Shown: piece after piece, positions 1 to 8,944 of the stretch
Numbering within the stretch: the stretch's first letter is position 1
Layout of the letters: each line of letters opens with the position of its first letter
Source: JADKIH01 sp043747595
Lineage (GTDB): Bacteria; Bacteroidota; Bacteroidia; AKYH767-A; 2013-40CM-41-45
Assembly (NCBI GenBank): GCA_043747595.1
Contig: JAYTOX010000033.1
Location: 5,972 to 69,971, forward strand
Length of the DNA stretch: 64,000 nt
Reading direction: 5' to 3'
Program-made: the position numbers and the translations under genes
Notes under the pieces: generated by a model
The model's input: only the letters and a program-made list of their open reading frames with translations
Told to the model about the DNA's origin: nothing
Databases searched by the model: none

Positions 1-341
1 TATGCTAAAAAAAATTTGTTTTGCGAAACGGGTAATACATTAAATAAAGGAGTAACTACGGAAATAAAAGTGTGGAACACTTTTATTGCATCAACTGTTT
101 GCCCTGAAGCGAACTGCCCAAGAGTTTTGAAAAAGGCAAGGTGCATATTCTGGCAGTCGCCGTTCTTTTCGTCTGAATCTTTTTCGTGAGAGCAACAGGA
201 TTTTCCGTGATGTTCATTTTCTTCTTTGCCGCAACAACCGTCTGCGCTTACTGCACATAATGCAGAGCAGAGAAAATTGAAAGACATGACTACTAATAAA
301 AGGTAGCACATGCTTTTTGATATGATGTTGTTGTGAATCAT
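1..341 (-). CDS. Partial His/Cys-rich exported protein (C-terminus beyond window edge)
   Basis: The frame opens with ATG at 341 and stays open for 113 codons to the left edge, so the C-terminus lies outside the window. Residues about 11-29 (MCYLLLVVMSFNFLCSALC) are a hydrophobic export signal. They are followed by a Cys/His/acid-rich patch (DGCCGKEENEHHGKSCCSH) and a segment reading HLAFFKTLGQFASG. I do not recognise the family. Small exported proteins rich in Cys and His often sit beside heavy-metal efflux genes in Bacteroidota, and a metal efflux operon begins 1.1 kb away on the other strand. A periplasmic metal-binding role is therefore an inference. The coding nature is well supported by the signal peptide and the uninterrupted frame. 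Confidence 0.7.
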   Translation of the reverse strand, partial: MIHNNIISKSMCYLLLVVMSFNFLCSALCAVSADGCCGKEENEHHGKSCCSHEKDSDEKNGDCQNMHLAFFKTLGQFASGQTVDAIKVFHTFISVVTPLFNVLPVSQNKFFLA

Positions 342-595
342 TGAAGCAACAAAGATATGATTATTTAGATGAAGTTTTTGATGAAGCTACGAAAACTGTG
401 CCGAAGCGGTTTTGAGCGGTTGGGGCAAAATAAAATGTGAGTCACCTGAAGCGTGGGCTTAATACGGTTGGGTTGCCTCACTGCCAGCACCAATGAAATT
501 GACCACCCTTTGTCGATTCAAACTAAGTATTTATATTAGATTGCTAATAATTTCAAAATAATTAAAGCTTTATTTAAAGATTAAATCAAAAAAAC

Positions 596-835
596 ATGGA
601 AACTCTCCTTATTTCAATTATCGGTCTTTTTGTAACTTACTTCATAATCCAAGGTGCTGTCAAATCAGCTATTGATGAAAAAATCAGTAAGCTTTTAACA
701 ACTCAGTCCGCATATTTGAAATTTTTGGCTAAACAAGGCGGGATTGCGAATGATGATATAAATAGAATTGTGTTAACTGAAAAACAATACAAAAAAAAGC
801 ACAAAAAAGAAACAATTGATTCAATAAACTCTTGA
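596..835 (+). CDS. Small membrane-anchored hypothetical protein
   Basis: This 79-residue protein has one N-terminal membrane segment (LLISIIGLFVTYFIIQG, residues about 4-20), then a soluble Lys-rich tail ending in KKKHKKETIDSINS. The layout suggests a single-pass protein with a cytoplasmic or periplasmic charged tail. No family is recognised. It lies 4 bases before a broken signal-peptide gene and between accessory fragments, so it may itself be a remnant. ATG 596 is the only reasonable start and no Shine-Dalgarno sequence is visible. Confidence 0.5.
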   Translation: METLLISIIGLFVTYFIIQGAVKSAIDEKISKLLTTQSAYLKFLAKQGGIANDDINRIVLTEKQYKKKHKKETIDSINS

Positions 836-839
836 AAAT

Positions 840-1180
840 ATGAAAAAGCAATTTACAATTTTATTTATGATGCCGATGCTTACATTCGGTTAAGATCAAA
901 ATGCGTCACTTCCAAAAAATACTAGGATTGAAAAGAATGACATCAACTTAAATCTTGACTTATTAGAAAGTAGACAAAAGACTAGTGTTGGATTAATAAT
1001 TGGCGGAGGTATCGCTTACTTTAGTATGGCGGGTATTATTACTGCAAAAATCTTAGATAATGATAAAGGAAAAAAGGTTTCCGATATGTGCTAATTGGTT
1101 CTTCTGCGATGATACTTTCCGGGTGGGTAATATTAATTGATTCAAATAAATTTAGGAAGCATCACCCCCCTACCAACTAA
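840..1180 (+). pseudogene. Broken gene for an exported membrane protein (nonsense codon plus frameshift)
   Basis: ATG 840 begins a typical Bacteroidota signal peptide (MKKQFTILFMMPMLTFG) that is cut by TAA at 891-893. The same frame then continues as a plausible mature protein (DQNASLPKNTRIEKND, then a glycine-rich membrane segment GLIIGGGIAYFSMAGIITA) up to about 1076. From there the frame one base back continues sensibly (GFRYVLIGSSAMILSGWVIL ...) to TAA at 1178-1180. The stop falls where Gln of a signal-peptidase site (FGQDQ) would be expected, consistent with CAA to TAA. The shift sits in a run of six A. The intact product would be about 113 residues with two membrane segments. The family is not recognised. 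Confidence 0.6.
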
Positions 1181-1185
1181 TGAAA

Positions 1186-1440
1186 CTATTTATGCTCGAT
1201 GTTATCACCTTCACTATTACCAATCGGAGCTACCAACCATTGAGGATAACCAATAGTTTGGCGAATTATATGAAGTGTGCCATCTCCTGAATTAGTTTGT
1301 TTCACATCGGATCGAATCATTTTTGGCATAAAGTATTCAATCAATAAGATCTAGTACTTTATAAATTGATCATCATCTGCATCCCTAAGAAGTTGCTTTA
1401 ATCGGTCTGCTCCTTCTTCTGTTTAATTCGGTGAAATCAT
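1186..1440 (-). pseudogene. Decayed hypothetical gene with two in-frame stops
   Basis: Reading from ATG at 1440 to TAG at 1186 gives 84 codons plus stop with protein-like composition, for example EEGADRLKQLLRDADDDQ and GYPQWLVAPIGNSEGDN. It is interrupted by TAA at codon 6 and TAG about 24 codons later. No family is recognised. The next unbroken segment starts at an internal ATG in the second half. It converges on the broken gene to its left, which supports a decaying accessory region. Chance is not excluded because the frame is short. Confidence 0.4.
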
Positions 1441-1488
1441 TTTTTTTCTAAAAAATGATTGTTCAAGAAATTTTATTATTTTTGAGCT

Positions 1489-1812
1489 GTGGGTCTATAC
1501 AAACGTATTTTCAGCTTTTCACTTGTCATCTATCTGATGACTATTATGCTCATGCCCTGCAATGACGTCTGCGAATCTCATCAGCTTCAAACAGCGACTT
1601 CATTGCACAATGGATCCAAGCATCATGAAACAGAAAATGATATTTGTAATCCGTTTTGTTTGTGTTCCTGTTGTTCGACAGCAATGAATATTGTTTACTT
1701 ACCAAGTATATCTTTAGCAGTTCAACCGACTTTAAAAGATTTCGCACTTTTCGAACCACAATTTTTTTCATCAGACAATTCTACTATCTGGCAGCCGCCT
1801 AAACTCAGCTAA
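1489..1812 (+). CDS. Small Cys/His-rich exported protein at head of metal efflux operon (DUF6660-like)
   Basis: This 107-residue protein has an N-terminal export signal (FSFSLVIYLMTIMLMPC). A His-rich stretch (NGSKHHETEND) and a Cys cluster (CNPFCLCSCC) follow. It lies 100 bases upstream of the fused RND pump, on the same strand. Proteins of this size and layout are recurrent first genes of CzcA/CusA operons in Bacteroidota, and I place it in the DUF6660-like group from memory. The likely role is periplasmic metal binding or sensing, which is inference. The start is GTG at 1489; an in-frame TGA just before it rules out an upstream start. Confidence 0.65.
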   Translation: MGLYKRIFSFSLVIYLMTIMLMPCNDVCESHQLQTATSLHNGSKHHETENDICNPFCLCSCCSTAMNIVYLPSISLAVQPTLKDFALFEPQFFSSDNSTIWQPPKLS

Positions 1813-1912
1813 ATGAATTTCTAAACTCGTTTACAGCGAGTCATTCACTTTTCTACTGAGTAATTTTGCTCTGTAGGGAAATGTGTATTTATTCATTTTC
1901 AACTGATAAACA

Positions 1913-4900
1913 ATGCTCAATAAAACAATTGCGTTCTCTATAAAGAACAAACTAATAATCGGGCTTTTCATTTTAGCCCTCATTGGCTATGGCAGCTACC
2001 AATTTACTAAGTTGCCAATTGATGCTGTCCCCGACATTACTGACAATCAAGTGCAAGTAATAACGGTTGCACCTTCATTGGGAGCGCCGGATATAGAACG
2101 ACTTATAACTTTCCCAATAGAGCAAGTTAATAGCAATATTCCCGGACTGAAAGAAATTCGTAGTTTTTCAAGATTCGGACTTTCATTAATCACAATTGTA
2201 TTCGATGATGATGTAGACATATATTGGGCAAGACAGCAAGTAACTGAACGGCTAAAACAAGCGCAAGACCAAATTCCAAAAGGTTTGGGTTCACCGGAAT
2301 TAGCACCCGTTACTTCTGGTTTAGGAGAAATTTACCAATATGTTGTTCGTGCCAAACATGGTTATGAAACAAAGTATGATGAAACAGAATTGAGGACTAT
2401 TCAAGATTGGATAGTTCGCAGACAATTATTAGGAGTGAAAGGTGTAGCCGACGTAAGCGGCTTTGGCGGAAAACTAAAGCAATATGAAATTGCAGTTGAT
2501 GCTAACAAATTAAAATCCCTGAACATTACTATTAATGATGTCTTCACTTCTTTAGAAACGAATAATGAAAATACGGGTGGTGCATACATCGAGAAAAAAT
2601 CAACAGTTCTCTATATAAGAAGTGAAGGACTGATTGGGAATATTGACGATATAAAAAACATTGTAGTAAAGAACACAAAGAACGGAACACCATTATTAAT
2701 AAACGATGTTGCTGAGGTGAGAATTGGGAACGCCATTCGTTATGGAGGTATGACCTACAACGATGAAGGCGAAGTGGTAGGGGCAGTTGTGATGATGTTG
2801 AAAGGTGGTAATAGCAGTGAAGTAATTAAAAATGTAAAAGATCGCATTACACAAATTGAAAAAACTCTACCCGAAGGAGTAGTGATTGAACCTTACTTAG
2901 ACAGAACAAAAATGGTAAACAATGCCATTAGTACTGTATCAAGGAATTTATTGGAAGGTGCATTGATTGTAATTTTTGTATTGGTATTATTTCTTGGAAA
3001 TTTTAGAGCTGGTTTATTGGTTGCCTCAGTTATCCCTTTGGCAATGCTGTTTGCCATAATTATGATGAACCTTTTCGGAGTAAGTGGAAATCTCATGAGT
3101 TTAGGGGCATTGGATTTTGGGTTGATTGTAGACGGAGCGGTAATTATTGTAGAAGCAGTGATGCACAGTTTGATTCACAGAAAAAAAACAAGAAGTGATG
3201 GACGAATAACTCAAATTGAAATGGATCATACAGTAAACCATTCAGCAAGCAGAATGATGAACAGTGCTATGTTTGGGCAAATAATTATATTAATTGTGTA
3301 CCTACCAATTTTTACGCTTGAAGGAATAGAAGGGAAAATGTTTAAACCAATGGCTCAAACAGTTGCTTTTGCATTGTTGGGGGCATTTATTCTATCGCTC
3401 ACATACATACCTATGATGAGTGCATTATTTCTCAATAAAAACACCGCTCATAAGAAAAATATCTCTGACAGAATGATGGGCTTTTTTGTGAAAATACATC
3501 AAAGAGTTTTAAGTAAGGTTTTAGGTTTTCCAAAAGCAATAATTGGAATTTCAATTGCACTTTTACTGATTTCATTTCTCGTTTTCACTAAAATGGGCGG
3601 CGAATTTATTCCAGAATTACCCGAAGGTGATTATGCTGTGGAAACAAGAGTTCTTACAGGAAGTAATATAGCAACAACTGCAGATGCTTGTATGAAAGCG
3701 GCCCATATCTTAAAAAATAAATTTCCGGAAGTAGAAAAAGTAATAGGCAAAATTGGAAGTGGAGAGATTCCTACCGACCCAATGCCAATGGATGCAGCCG
3801 ACTTGATTATTGTTTTGAAGGATAAAAATGAATGGACTTCGGCAAATTCTTGGAATGAGCTTTCTGAAAAAATGAGTATTGCTTTACAAGATATTCCCGG
3901 TGTGACATACAGTTTTCAATTTCCGGTTGCGATGCGCTTTAACGAATTAATGACTGGTGCAAAGCAAGATGTTGTTTGTAAGATCTTCGGAGAAAATTTA
4001 GATACTCTTTCTAAATTTTCAAAATTATTGGGTGAGGTTGCAGGAAAAATAAACGGAGCAGAAAATGTATTTGTAGAGCCAATTGATGGCTTACCACAAT
4101 TAATTATTACTTACAAACGAAATCTTATTGCGCAATACGGCTTAAATATTTCTGAGATCAACAAAGTAGTGAACACGGCATTTGCTGGACAAAGTAGTGG
4201 GCAAGTTTTTGAGGACGAAAAGCGATTTGATTTAGTGGTACGTCTTGCTGGTGAAAACAGAAAGAACTTAGAAGATGTTCAGAATCTTCTAATTCCGACT
4301 TCAAATGGAACACAGATTCCTTTGTATCAGGTTGCCGATGTATCCATTCAGGAAAGTGTAAATCAAATACAACGAGACGATGCAAAACGAAGAATAATTG
4401 TTGGTTTCAATGTACATGATAGAGATGTGCAAAGCATTGTTAAGGATTTACAAGGTCAAATTGAGAAGCAGATCAAATTTCCAAGCGGCTACTATGTTAC
4501 TTATGGCGGTGCATTTGAAAATCTGGAAGCCGCTAAAAAAAGACTGTCGATAGCAGTTCCACTTTCATTGATCCTGATTTTCTTATTTCTATATTTTGCT
4601 TTTGGATCTATTAAACAAGGGTTACTTATTTATTCAGCAATTCCGCTTTCTGCCATTGGCGGAATCTTCTTCTTAGCATTACGAGGTATGCCATTCAGTA
4701 TAAGTGCTGGAATCGGTTTCATTGCGTTGTTTGGCGTTGCAGTATTGAACGGAATAGTTTTGATTGCAGAATTTAATCGTATTAAAGCGGAAGGCGAAAA
4801 CGACACAAGAAAAATTGTATTACAAGGCACAAGAAATCGTTTGAGGCCTGTGCTTATGACTGCATTTGTGGCATCACTTGGTTTTTTACCTATGGCAATA

Positions 4901-6256
4901 AGCAATGGCTCAGGTGCAGAAGTTCAAAGACCATTAGCAACGGTTGTAATTGGTGGACTTTTAATCGCAACTTTCTTAACTTTATTTGTTCTGCCGGTCT
5001 TATACATTTTATTTGAAAAAATTGGAAAAGGGAAGTCCCCATCAATCATTGCAATTGTATTGTTAGGATTATTTTCATTTCATAAAACAAATGCACAAAC
5101 AGGTATACAATTAAAAGCAGCAATTGACACTGCATTGACTAATAACTTAATTGTAAAGCAAGAAAAATTAAATTCAGAGTATCAGAAAAAATTAAAGGCT
5201 GCTGTTGTTGATATTCCGCAAACAAACATTACAGGTGAATATGGACAGTTCAATTCTTTCTACAACGATACAAAATTTGGAATTTCGCAGTCGATAAGTT
5301 TCCCTACAGTTTATTCAAAACAAAAAGTACTACAAAATGAAGTGTATAATAGCAGCCTGCTAAGTATTGCATTGAAAGAAGCTGAATTGAAAAAGAAAGT
5401 CAGTCAGTTTTTTTATTACATACTTTACTTGCAAGCAAAAAGGGAAATACTTGTAGAAATGGATAGTGCATATTCTTCTTTTTTGGAAAAATCAAATTTA
5501 AGATTTGAAAAAGGAGAGAGTAATCTGCTAGAAAAGGCTACTACTGAAACTCAGCGTGGGCAAATTGCTATTCAATTAAGACAGCTAAAAGGTGAAATTG
5601 AAATTACACAGCTCCAATTTCAAATGATCCTAAATACCGAAACCGTTTATTTTCCGTTCGATGAAAATCAGAAAATGACATTTATCTTAACTGAAGATTC
5701 CAAAATAATTTCTAAGCATCCGCAGATAGAAGTATTAAATCAACAAAGACAAATTGCTTTGGTAAGAACTGGATTGGAAAAATCAAAACTTTTGCCTGGA
5801 TTGAATTTTGGTTATAATAATCAAAGTATACAAGGGAAAGGCCCAAATGAGGTAACATATCCAAAATCATATCGTTTTAATTCAGTGCAATTTGGAATTG
5901 GAGTACCATTATTTTTCTTTTCTCAAAAGGGGAAAATTGGTTCTGCGAAAATTTTGCAAAAGATTTCAGAAAATGAATATCAAATCGGCATGCAAACGAT
6001 GAATTTAGAATATGAATCTGCACTTAAGATTTATCAGACACAAATTGAAACTGTTAAATATTTCGAAGACACTGCGCTGAAAAATGCTGAAACGATTACT
6101 AAAACAGCTAACGAACAGTTTGTAAATGGTGACATCAATTATTTAGATTGGGTTATGCTGATAAACAATGTTGCTGCAATTCAAAACAATTACGTCGAAG
6201 CAATAAAAGAACTCAATCAAGCAATTATTCAACTAAATTTCTTAACTTCTAAATAG
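1913..6256 (+). CDS. CzcA/CusA-type heavy-metal RND pump fused to a TolC/CzcC-like outer-membrane channel
   Basis: The first ~1040 residues of this 1447-residue protein are a full heavy-metal-efflux RND transporter: TM1 near residue 15, two periplasmic pore loops and TM clusters near 345-500 and 870-1030. The proton-relay signature DFGLIVDGAVIIVE puts D401, D407 and E414 in TM4, the same arrangement as the essential Asp/Asp/Glu of CzcA. After TM12 a second signal-like segment (IAIVLLGLFSFHKTNAQ) leads into ~390 residues of coiled-coil-rich outer-membrane efflux protein (TolC family). Pump and channel are thus one polypeptide, an architecture known from Bacteroidota. The adaptor follows after 9 bases. 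The substrate is probably a divalent cation or Cu/Ag; sequence alone does not decide. Confidence 0.93.
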   Translation: MLNKTIAFSIKNKLIIGLFILALIGYGSYQFTKLPIDAVPDITDNQVQVITVAPSLGAPDIERLITFPIEQVNSNIPGLKEIRSFSRFGLSLITIVFDDDVDIYWARQQVTERLKQAQDQIPKGLGSPELAPVTSGLGEIYQYVVRAKHGYETKYDETELRTIQDWIVRRQLLGVKGVADVSGFGGKLKQYEIAVDANKLKSLNITINDVFTSLETNNENTGGAYIEKKSTVLYIRSEGLIGNIDDIKNIVVKNTKNGTPLLINDVAEVRIGNAIRYGGMTYNDEGEVVGAVVMMLKGGNSSEVIKNVKDRITQIEKTLPEGVVIEPYLDRTKMVNNAISTVSRNLLEGALIVIFVLVLFLGNFRAGLLVASVIPLAMLFAIIMMNLFGVSGNLMSLGALDFGLIVDGAVIIVEAVMHSLIHRKKTRSDGRITQIEMDHTVNHSASRMMNSAMFGQIIILIVYLPIFTLEGIEGKMFKPMAQTVAFALLGAFILSLTYIPMMSALFLNKNTAHKKNISDRMMGFFVKIHQRVLSKVLGFPKAIIGISIALLLISFLVFTKMGGEFIPELPEGDYAVETRVLTGSNIATTADACMKAAHILKNKFPEVEKVIGKIGSGEIPTDPMPMDAADLIIVLKDKNEWTSANSWNELSEKMSIALQDIPGVTYSFQFPVAMRFNELMTGAKQDVVCKIFGENLDTLSKFSKLLGEVAGKINGAENVFVEPIDGLPQLIITYKRNLIAQYGLNISEINKVVNTAFAGQSSGQVFEDEKRFDLVVRLAGENRKNLEDVQNLLIPTSNGTQIPLYQVADVSIQESVNQIQRDDAKRRIIVGFNVHDRDVQSIVKDLQGQIEKQIKFPSGYYVTYGGAFENLEAAKKRLSIAVPLSLILIFLFLYFAFGSIKQGLLIYSAIPLSAIGGIFFLALRGMPFSISAGIGFIALFGVAVLNGIVLIAEFNRIKAEGENDTRKIVLQGTRNRLRPVLMTAFVASLGFLPMAISNGSGAEVQRPLATVVIGGLLIATFLTLFVLPVLYILFEKIGKGKSPSIIAIVLLGLFSFHKTNAQTGIQLKAAIDTALTNNLIVKQEKLNSEYQKKLKAAVVDIPQTNITGEYGQFNSFYNDTKFGISQSISFPTVYSKQKVLQNEVYNSSLLSIALKEAELKKKVSQFFYYILYLQAKREILVEMDSAYSSFLEKSNLRFEKGESNLLEKATTETQRGQIAIQLRQLKGEIEITQLQFQMILNTETVYFPFDENQKMTFILTEDSKIISKHPQIEVLNQQRQIALVRTGLEKSKLLPGLNFGYNNQSIQGKGPNEVTYPKSYRFNSVQFGIGVPLFFFSQKGKIGSAKILQKISENEYQIGMQTMNLEYESALKIYQTQIETVKYFEDTALKNAETITKTANEQFVNGDINYLDWVMLINNVAAIQNNYVEAIKELNQAIIQLNFLTSK

Positions 6257-6265
6257 ACATAGATC

Positions 6266-7402
6266 ATGATAAAATATATCTTATTTACAATATCAATATT
6301 TATACTCACAGCTTGTAACAATAAAAAAGAATTGGAAGCGAAAATTATTAAAGAGGAGAACGAAAACTCAGTTGAACTTTCAGATGCTCAGCTTAAAAAC
6401 ACTGAAATTCAAATCGGGAAAATTGAAATGCGTAATATTTCATCACTCTTAAGAGTGAATGGAAAAATTGAAGTCCCACCGCAAAATATGATATCGGTAA
6501 GCGTCCCTATGGGTGGTTATCTTAAATCAACAAAATTGTTGGCAGGAATGCATATCAATAAAGGTGAAGTAATTGCAACTATGGAAGATCAGCAATATAT
6601 CCAATTACAACAGGATTATTTGTTGGCGACGACTCATTTTACTTCAATTGAACAAGAATATTTTCGTCAGAAGGAATTAAATCAAAGCAAGGCCAGTAGT
6701 GATAAGGTATTTCAGGAAGCGCAAACTGAATATTTATCTCAAAAAATTCTGATTAAATCATTTGCCGAAAAATTAAAATTGATTGGATTAAATCCTAATA
6801 ATTTAAATGAAAATTCTATGTCGAAAAGTATAAACATTATTTCACCAATTGATGGTTTTGTTTCTCAAGTTAAGCAGAACATTGGAAAGTATGTAACGCC
6901 AACTGAAGTGCTCTTTGAATTAGTAAATCCTACAGATATTCACTTAACCCTTACGATTTTTGAAAGAGATTTGTTCAAAATTTCAATAGGTCAAAAAATA
7001 TTCGCATACAATAACACTAATCCTAAAAAGAAATATTTATGTGAGATTCTTTTAATCGGTAAGGATGTAACTCCTGAAAGAACGATTCAAGTACAGTGTC
7101 ACTTTGAACAATATGATAAAAACTTGATACCCGGAATGTATATGAATGCAGAGGTGGAAGTAGCTACAAACAGTGCTTTTGTTATTCCAAATGATGGCTT
7201 AGTTCGTTACGAAGGAAAAGAATTTGTTTTCTTTGAAACTGAGAAAGGGAAATATGAGATGCAGGCAGTTACTACCGCAAACAATGAAAATGGTTTTACA
7301 CAAATATCTTTTCCTGATAGTGTTGAAACAAAGGATAAATTCTTCGTTACAAAAGGCGCGTATGCCATTCTAATGAAGATGAAAAATTCGGAGGAAGAGT
7401 AA
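6266..7402 (+). CDS. RND efflux periplasmic adaptor lipoprotein (CzcB/CusB family)
   Basis: This 378-residue membrane-fusion protein has a lipoprotein signal ending in the lipobox LTAC, so Cys17 would be lipidated. The central part has the biotinyl-lipoyl-like halves of HlyD/CusB adaptors (GGYLKSTKLLAGMHINKGEV near residue 90 and ISPIDGFVSQVKQNIGKYV near 195) around an alpha-helical hairpin. A beta-barrel and membrane-proximal domain follow. It would join the inner-membrane RND pump to the outer-membrane channel domain encoded just upstream in the same polypeptide, from which it is separated by only 9 bases. No His/Met-rich CusF-like tail is present. Confidence 0.9.
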   Translation: MIKYILFTISIFILTACNNKKELEAKIIKEENENSVELSDAQLKNTEIQIGKIEMRNISSLLRVNGKIEVPPQNMISVSVPMGGYLKSTKLLAGMHINKGEVIATMEDQQYIQLQQDYLLATTHFTSIEQEYFRQKELNQSKASSDKVFQEAQTEYLSQKILIKSFAEKLKLIGLNPNNLNENSMSKSINIISPIDGFVSQVKQNIGKYVTPTEVLFELVNPTDIHLTLTIFERDLFKISIGQKIFAYNNTNPKKKYLCEILLIGKDVTPERTIQVQCHFEQYDKNLIPGMYMNAEVEVATNSAFVIPNDGLVRYEGKEFVFFETEKGKYEMQAVTTANNENGFTQISFPDSVETKDKFFVTKGAYAILMKMKNSEEE

Positions 7403-7461
7403 TAAAGTAAAGAGTGGTATAAATTTATTATTATTTTGTTGTAATATTTAAAATATGATTA

Positions 7462-8361
7462 ATGGAAGAGCACAATCACAGTAATTCGCACACAAGAACA
7501 AATCTCACTAGAGCATTTTGGATGGGTATAATCCTAAATACAGCTTTTGTCATTATTGAATTTGTTGCGGGGTTTTATTACAACTCGCTTTCTTTGCTTT
7601 CAGATGCAGGTCATAATCTTAGCGATGTAGCCAGTTTGGGTTTGACATTATTTGCCTTCAAACTCTCTAAGTCCACTGCTACTAATCGATTCACTTACGG
7701 ATATAGTAAGAGTACAATACTAGTTTCCCTTACCAATGCAGTCATATTGTTGATTGCCGTCGGCAGCATTGGTTGGGAAGCTATTCAGCGGTTTATGAAT
7801 CCGGTTGCAACTCATGGTGATGTTATTTCAGTCGTGGCAGGAATTGGAATTGTTATCAATACCGTTTCAGCTTTACTGTTTTTCAAGGAAAAAGATAATG
7901 ACCTGAATGTAAAAGGCGCTTATCTGCATTTAGCTATAGATGCAATCGTATCGGTTGGAGTAGTGATGGCAGGTATTCTAATCTCGTACACAGGAATCAA
8001 ATGGATAGATCCACTTGTAAGTTTATTAATAATGATCGTTGTAATTTACAGTACATGGGGTCTTCTTACTGAAAGTCTAAGGTTGGTTATTGATGGAGTT
8101 CCTGCAAATGTTGATCTGGATAAAGTGAAGGAAGAAATTGAGAAGAAAAAAGGAGTTGCTAAAGTCGATCATCTTCATATTTGGGCTATTAGTACAACAG
8201 CAAATGCACTAACAGCACATTTGCTGTTGGAAAATAGTTTGAATGTTGTTGAAATTGCGAAAATTAAATCTGATCTCAGACATTCATTGGAGCAAATGAA
8301 TGTGCAACACGCAACATTTGAAACAGAAAGTACTAATAAAGTGACCAGTTCAATAGATTAA
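7462..8361 (+). CDS. Cation diffusion facilitator (CDF) metal exporter, CzcD/ZitB-like
   Basis: This 299-residue inner-membrane exporter has six membrane segments. The transport site is complete: H51/D55 in SDAGHNLSD of TM2 and H156/D160 in HLAID of TM5, the HxxxD pairs seen in Zn/Cd-type CDF proteins. The N-terminus is His-rich (MEEHNHSNSH). Residues about 205-295 form the cytoplasmic regulatory domain (KVDHLHIWAI). It is 59 bases after the adaptor gene and probably in the same operon. It would export cytoplasmic Zn2+, Cd2+ or Co2+ to the periplasm for the RND pump to remove. An imperfect hairpin follows the stop at 8397-8417. Confidence 0.93.
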   Translation: MEEHNHSNSHTRTNLTRAFWMGIILNTAFVIIEFVAGFYYNSLSLLSDAGHNLSDVASLGLTLFAFKLSKSTATNRFTYGYSKSTILVSLTNAVILLIAVGSIGWEAIQRFMNPVATHGDVISVVAGIGIVINTVSALLFFKEKDNDLNVKGAYLHLAIDAIVSVGVVMAGILISYTGIKWIDPLVSLLIMIVVIYSTWGLLTESLRLVIDGVPANVDLDKVKEEIEKKKGVAKVDHLHIWAISTTANALTAHLLLENSLNVVEIAKIKSDLRHSLEQMNVQHATFETESTNKVTSSID

Positions 8362-8944
8362 GTATTTAGTACATTTACGATTTAGATTTGAAAAATAACA
8401 TCAATAACATTGATGTTCTTGATTTCAATTGCTTTTAAAATCAAATATGAGTGAGTTTGGGCTTTTTTTGAAAACGCAAAAAAATTAAACAATTTAGTTT
8501 TGAAACCTAAAAATGAATTGGGATACTGTTAATTTTGATGCTAACAAAACAAAAAAAAATCAGTGAAGGATTAATTCATAATTTTTGGAGCTATTCAATG
8601 AATATGAACCCTTTTAGCGCCGACCCACTTTTAGGACATTTTGCATAGCCATTTAAAAGGACTCTTGGATTCATAGGTCATTTAGTAGTAGAGCACCGGA
8701 AACTAATTTCGTCGTGACCAAACTGATTGCCTCCTTTTCATTTGCATTCGTCTATGCCTAGCTCTCGCACTCACATTTTATTTGCTAGCTCATGAAAAAA
8801 GTATATATTTGACTAACCAATTTTTTCTTGAATGGAATTGACTCGAGTAAAGCACCATTCAAATAATTATCTTATTTAATTCGATTATTACCAATTATCA
8901 TATCTTCCTTTATCAAATAATTGTAATCACTTTAATTGATCACC
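8362..8944. other. Intergenic region with a hairpin and a promoter
   Basis: No convincing gene is present. A 9-bp inverted repeat with a 3-base loop lies at 8397-8417 (arms AACATCAAT and ATTGATGTT), 36 bases past the CDF stop. It has no T-run, so it is a weak terminator or a protein-binding site. The only other recognisable signal is the promoter of the next gene at 8781-8811. The middle part (about 8580-8700) is richer in G+C and could be a remnant, but no frame supports this. Confidence 0.5.
8781..8811 (+). promoter_or_regulatory. Bacteroidota-type promoter of the 8945 secreted-protein gene
   Basis: A -33 box TTTG (8781-8784) and a -7 box TATATTTG (8804-8811) are separated by 19 bp, matching the TTTG-N19..21-TAnnTTTG consensus of Bacteroidota sigma factor promoters. 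Transcription would start near 8818, giving a leader of about 125 nt before ATG 8945. Confidence 0.65.

Noticed and set aside
8397..8417. 9-bp hairpin as terminator of the metal operon
   Set aside because: No T-run follows and the stem is A/T-rich; kept only as a note in the intergenic entry.
8600..8700. Possible insertion-sequence remnant (GCGCCGACCCACTTTTAGG region)
   Set aside because: No terminal inverted repeats, no transposase frame and no second copy in the window; resemblance is only an impression.
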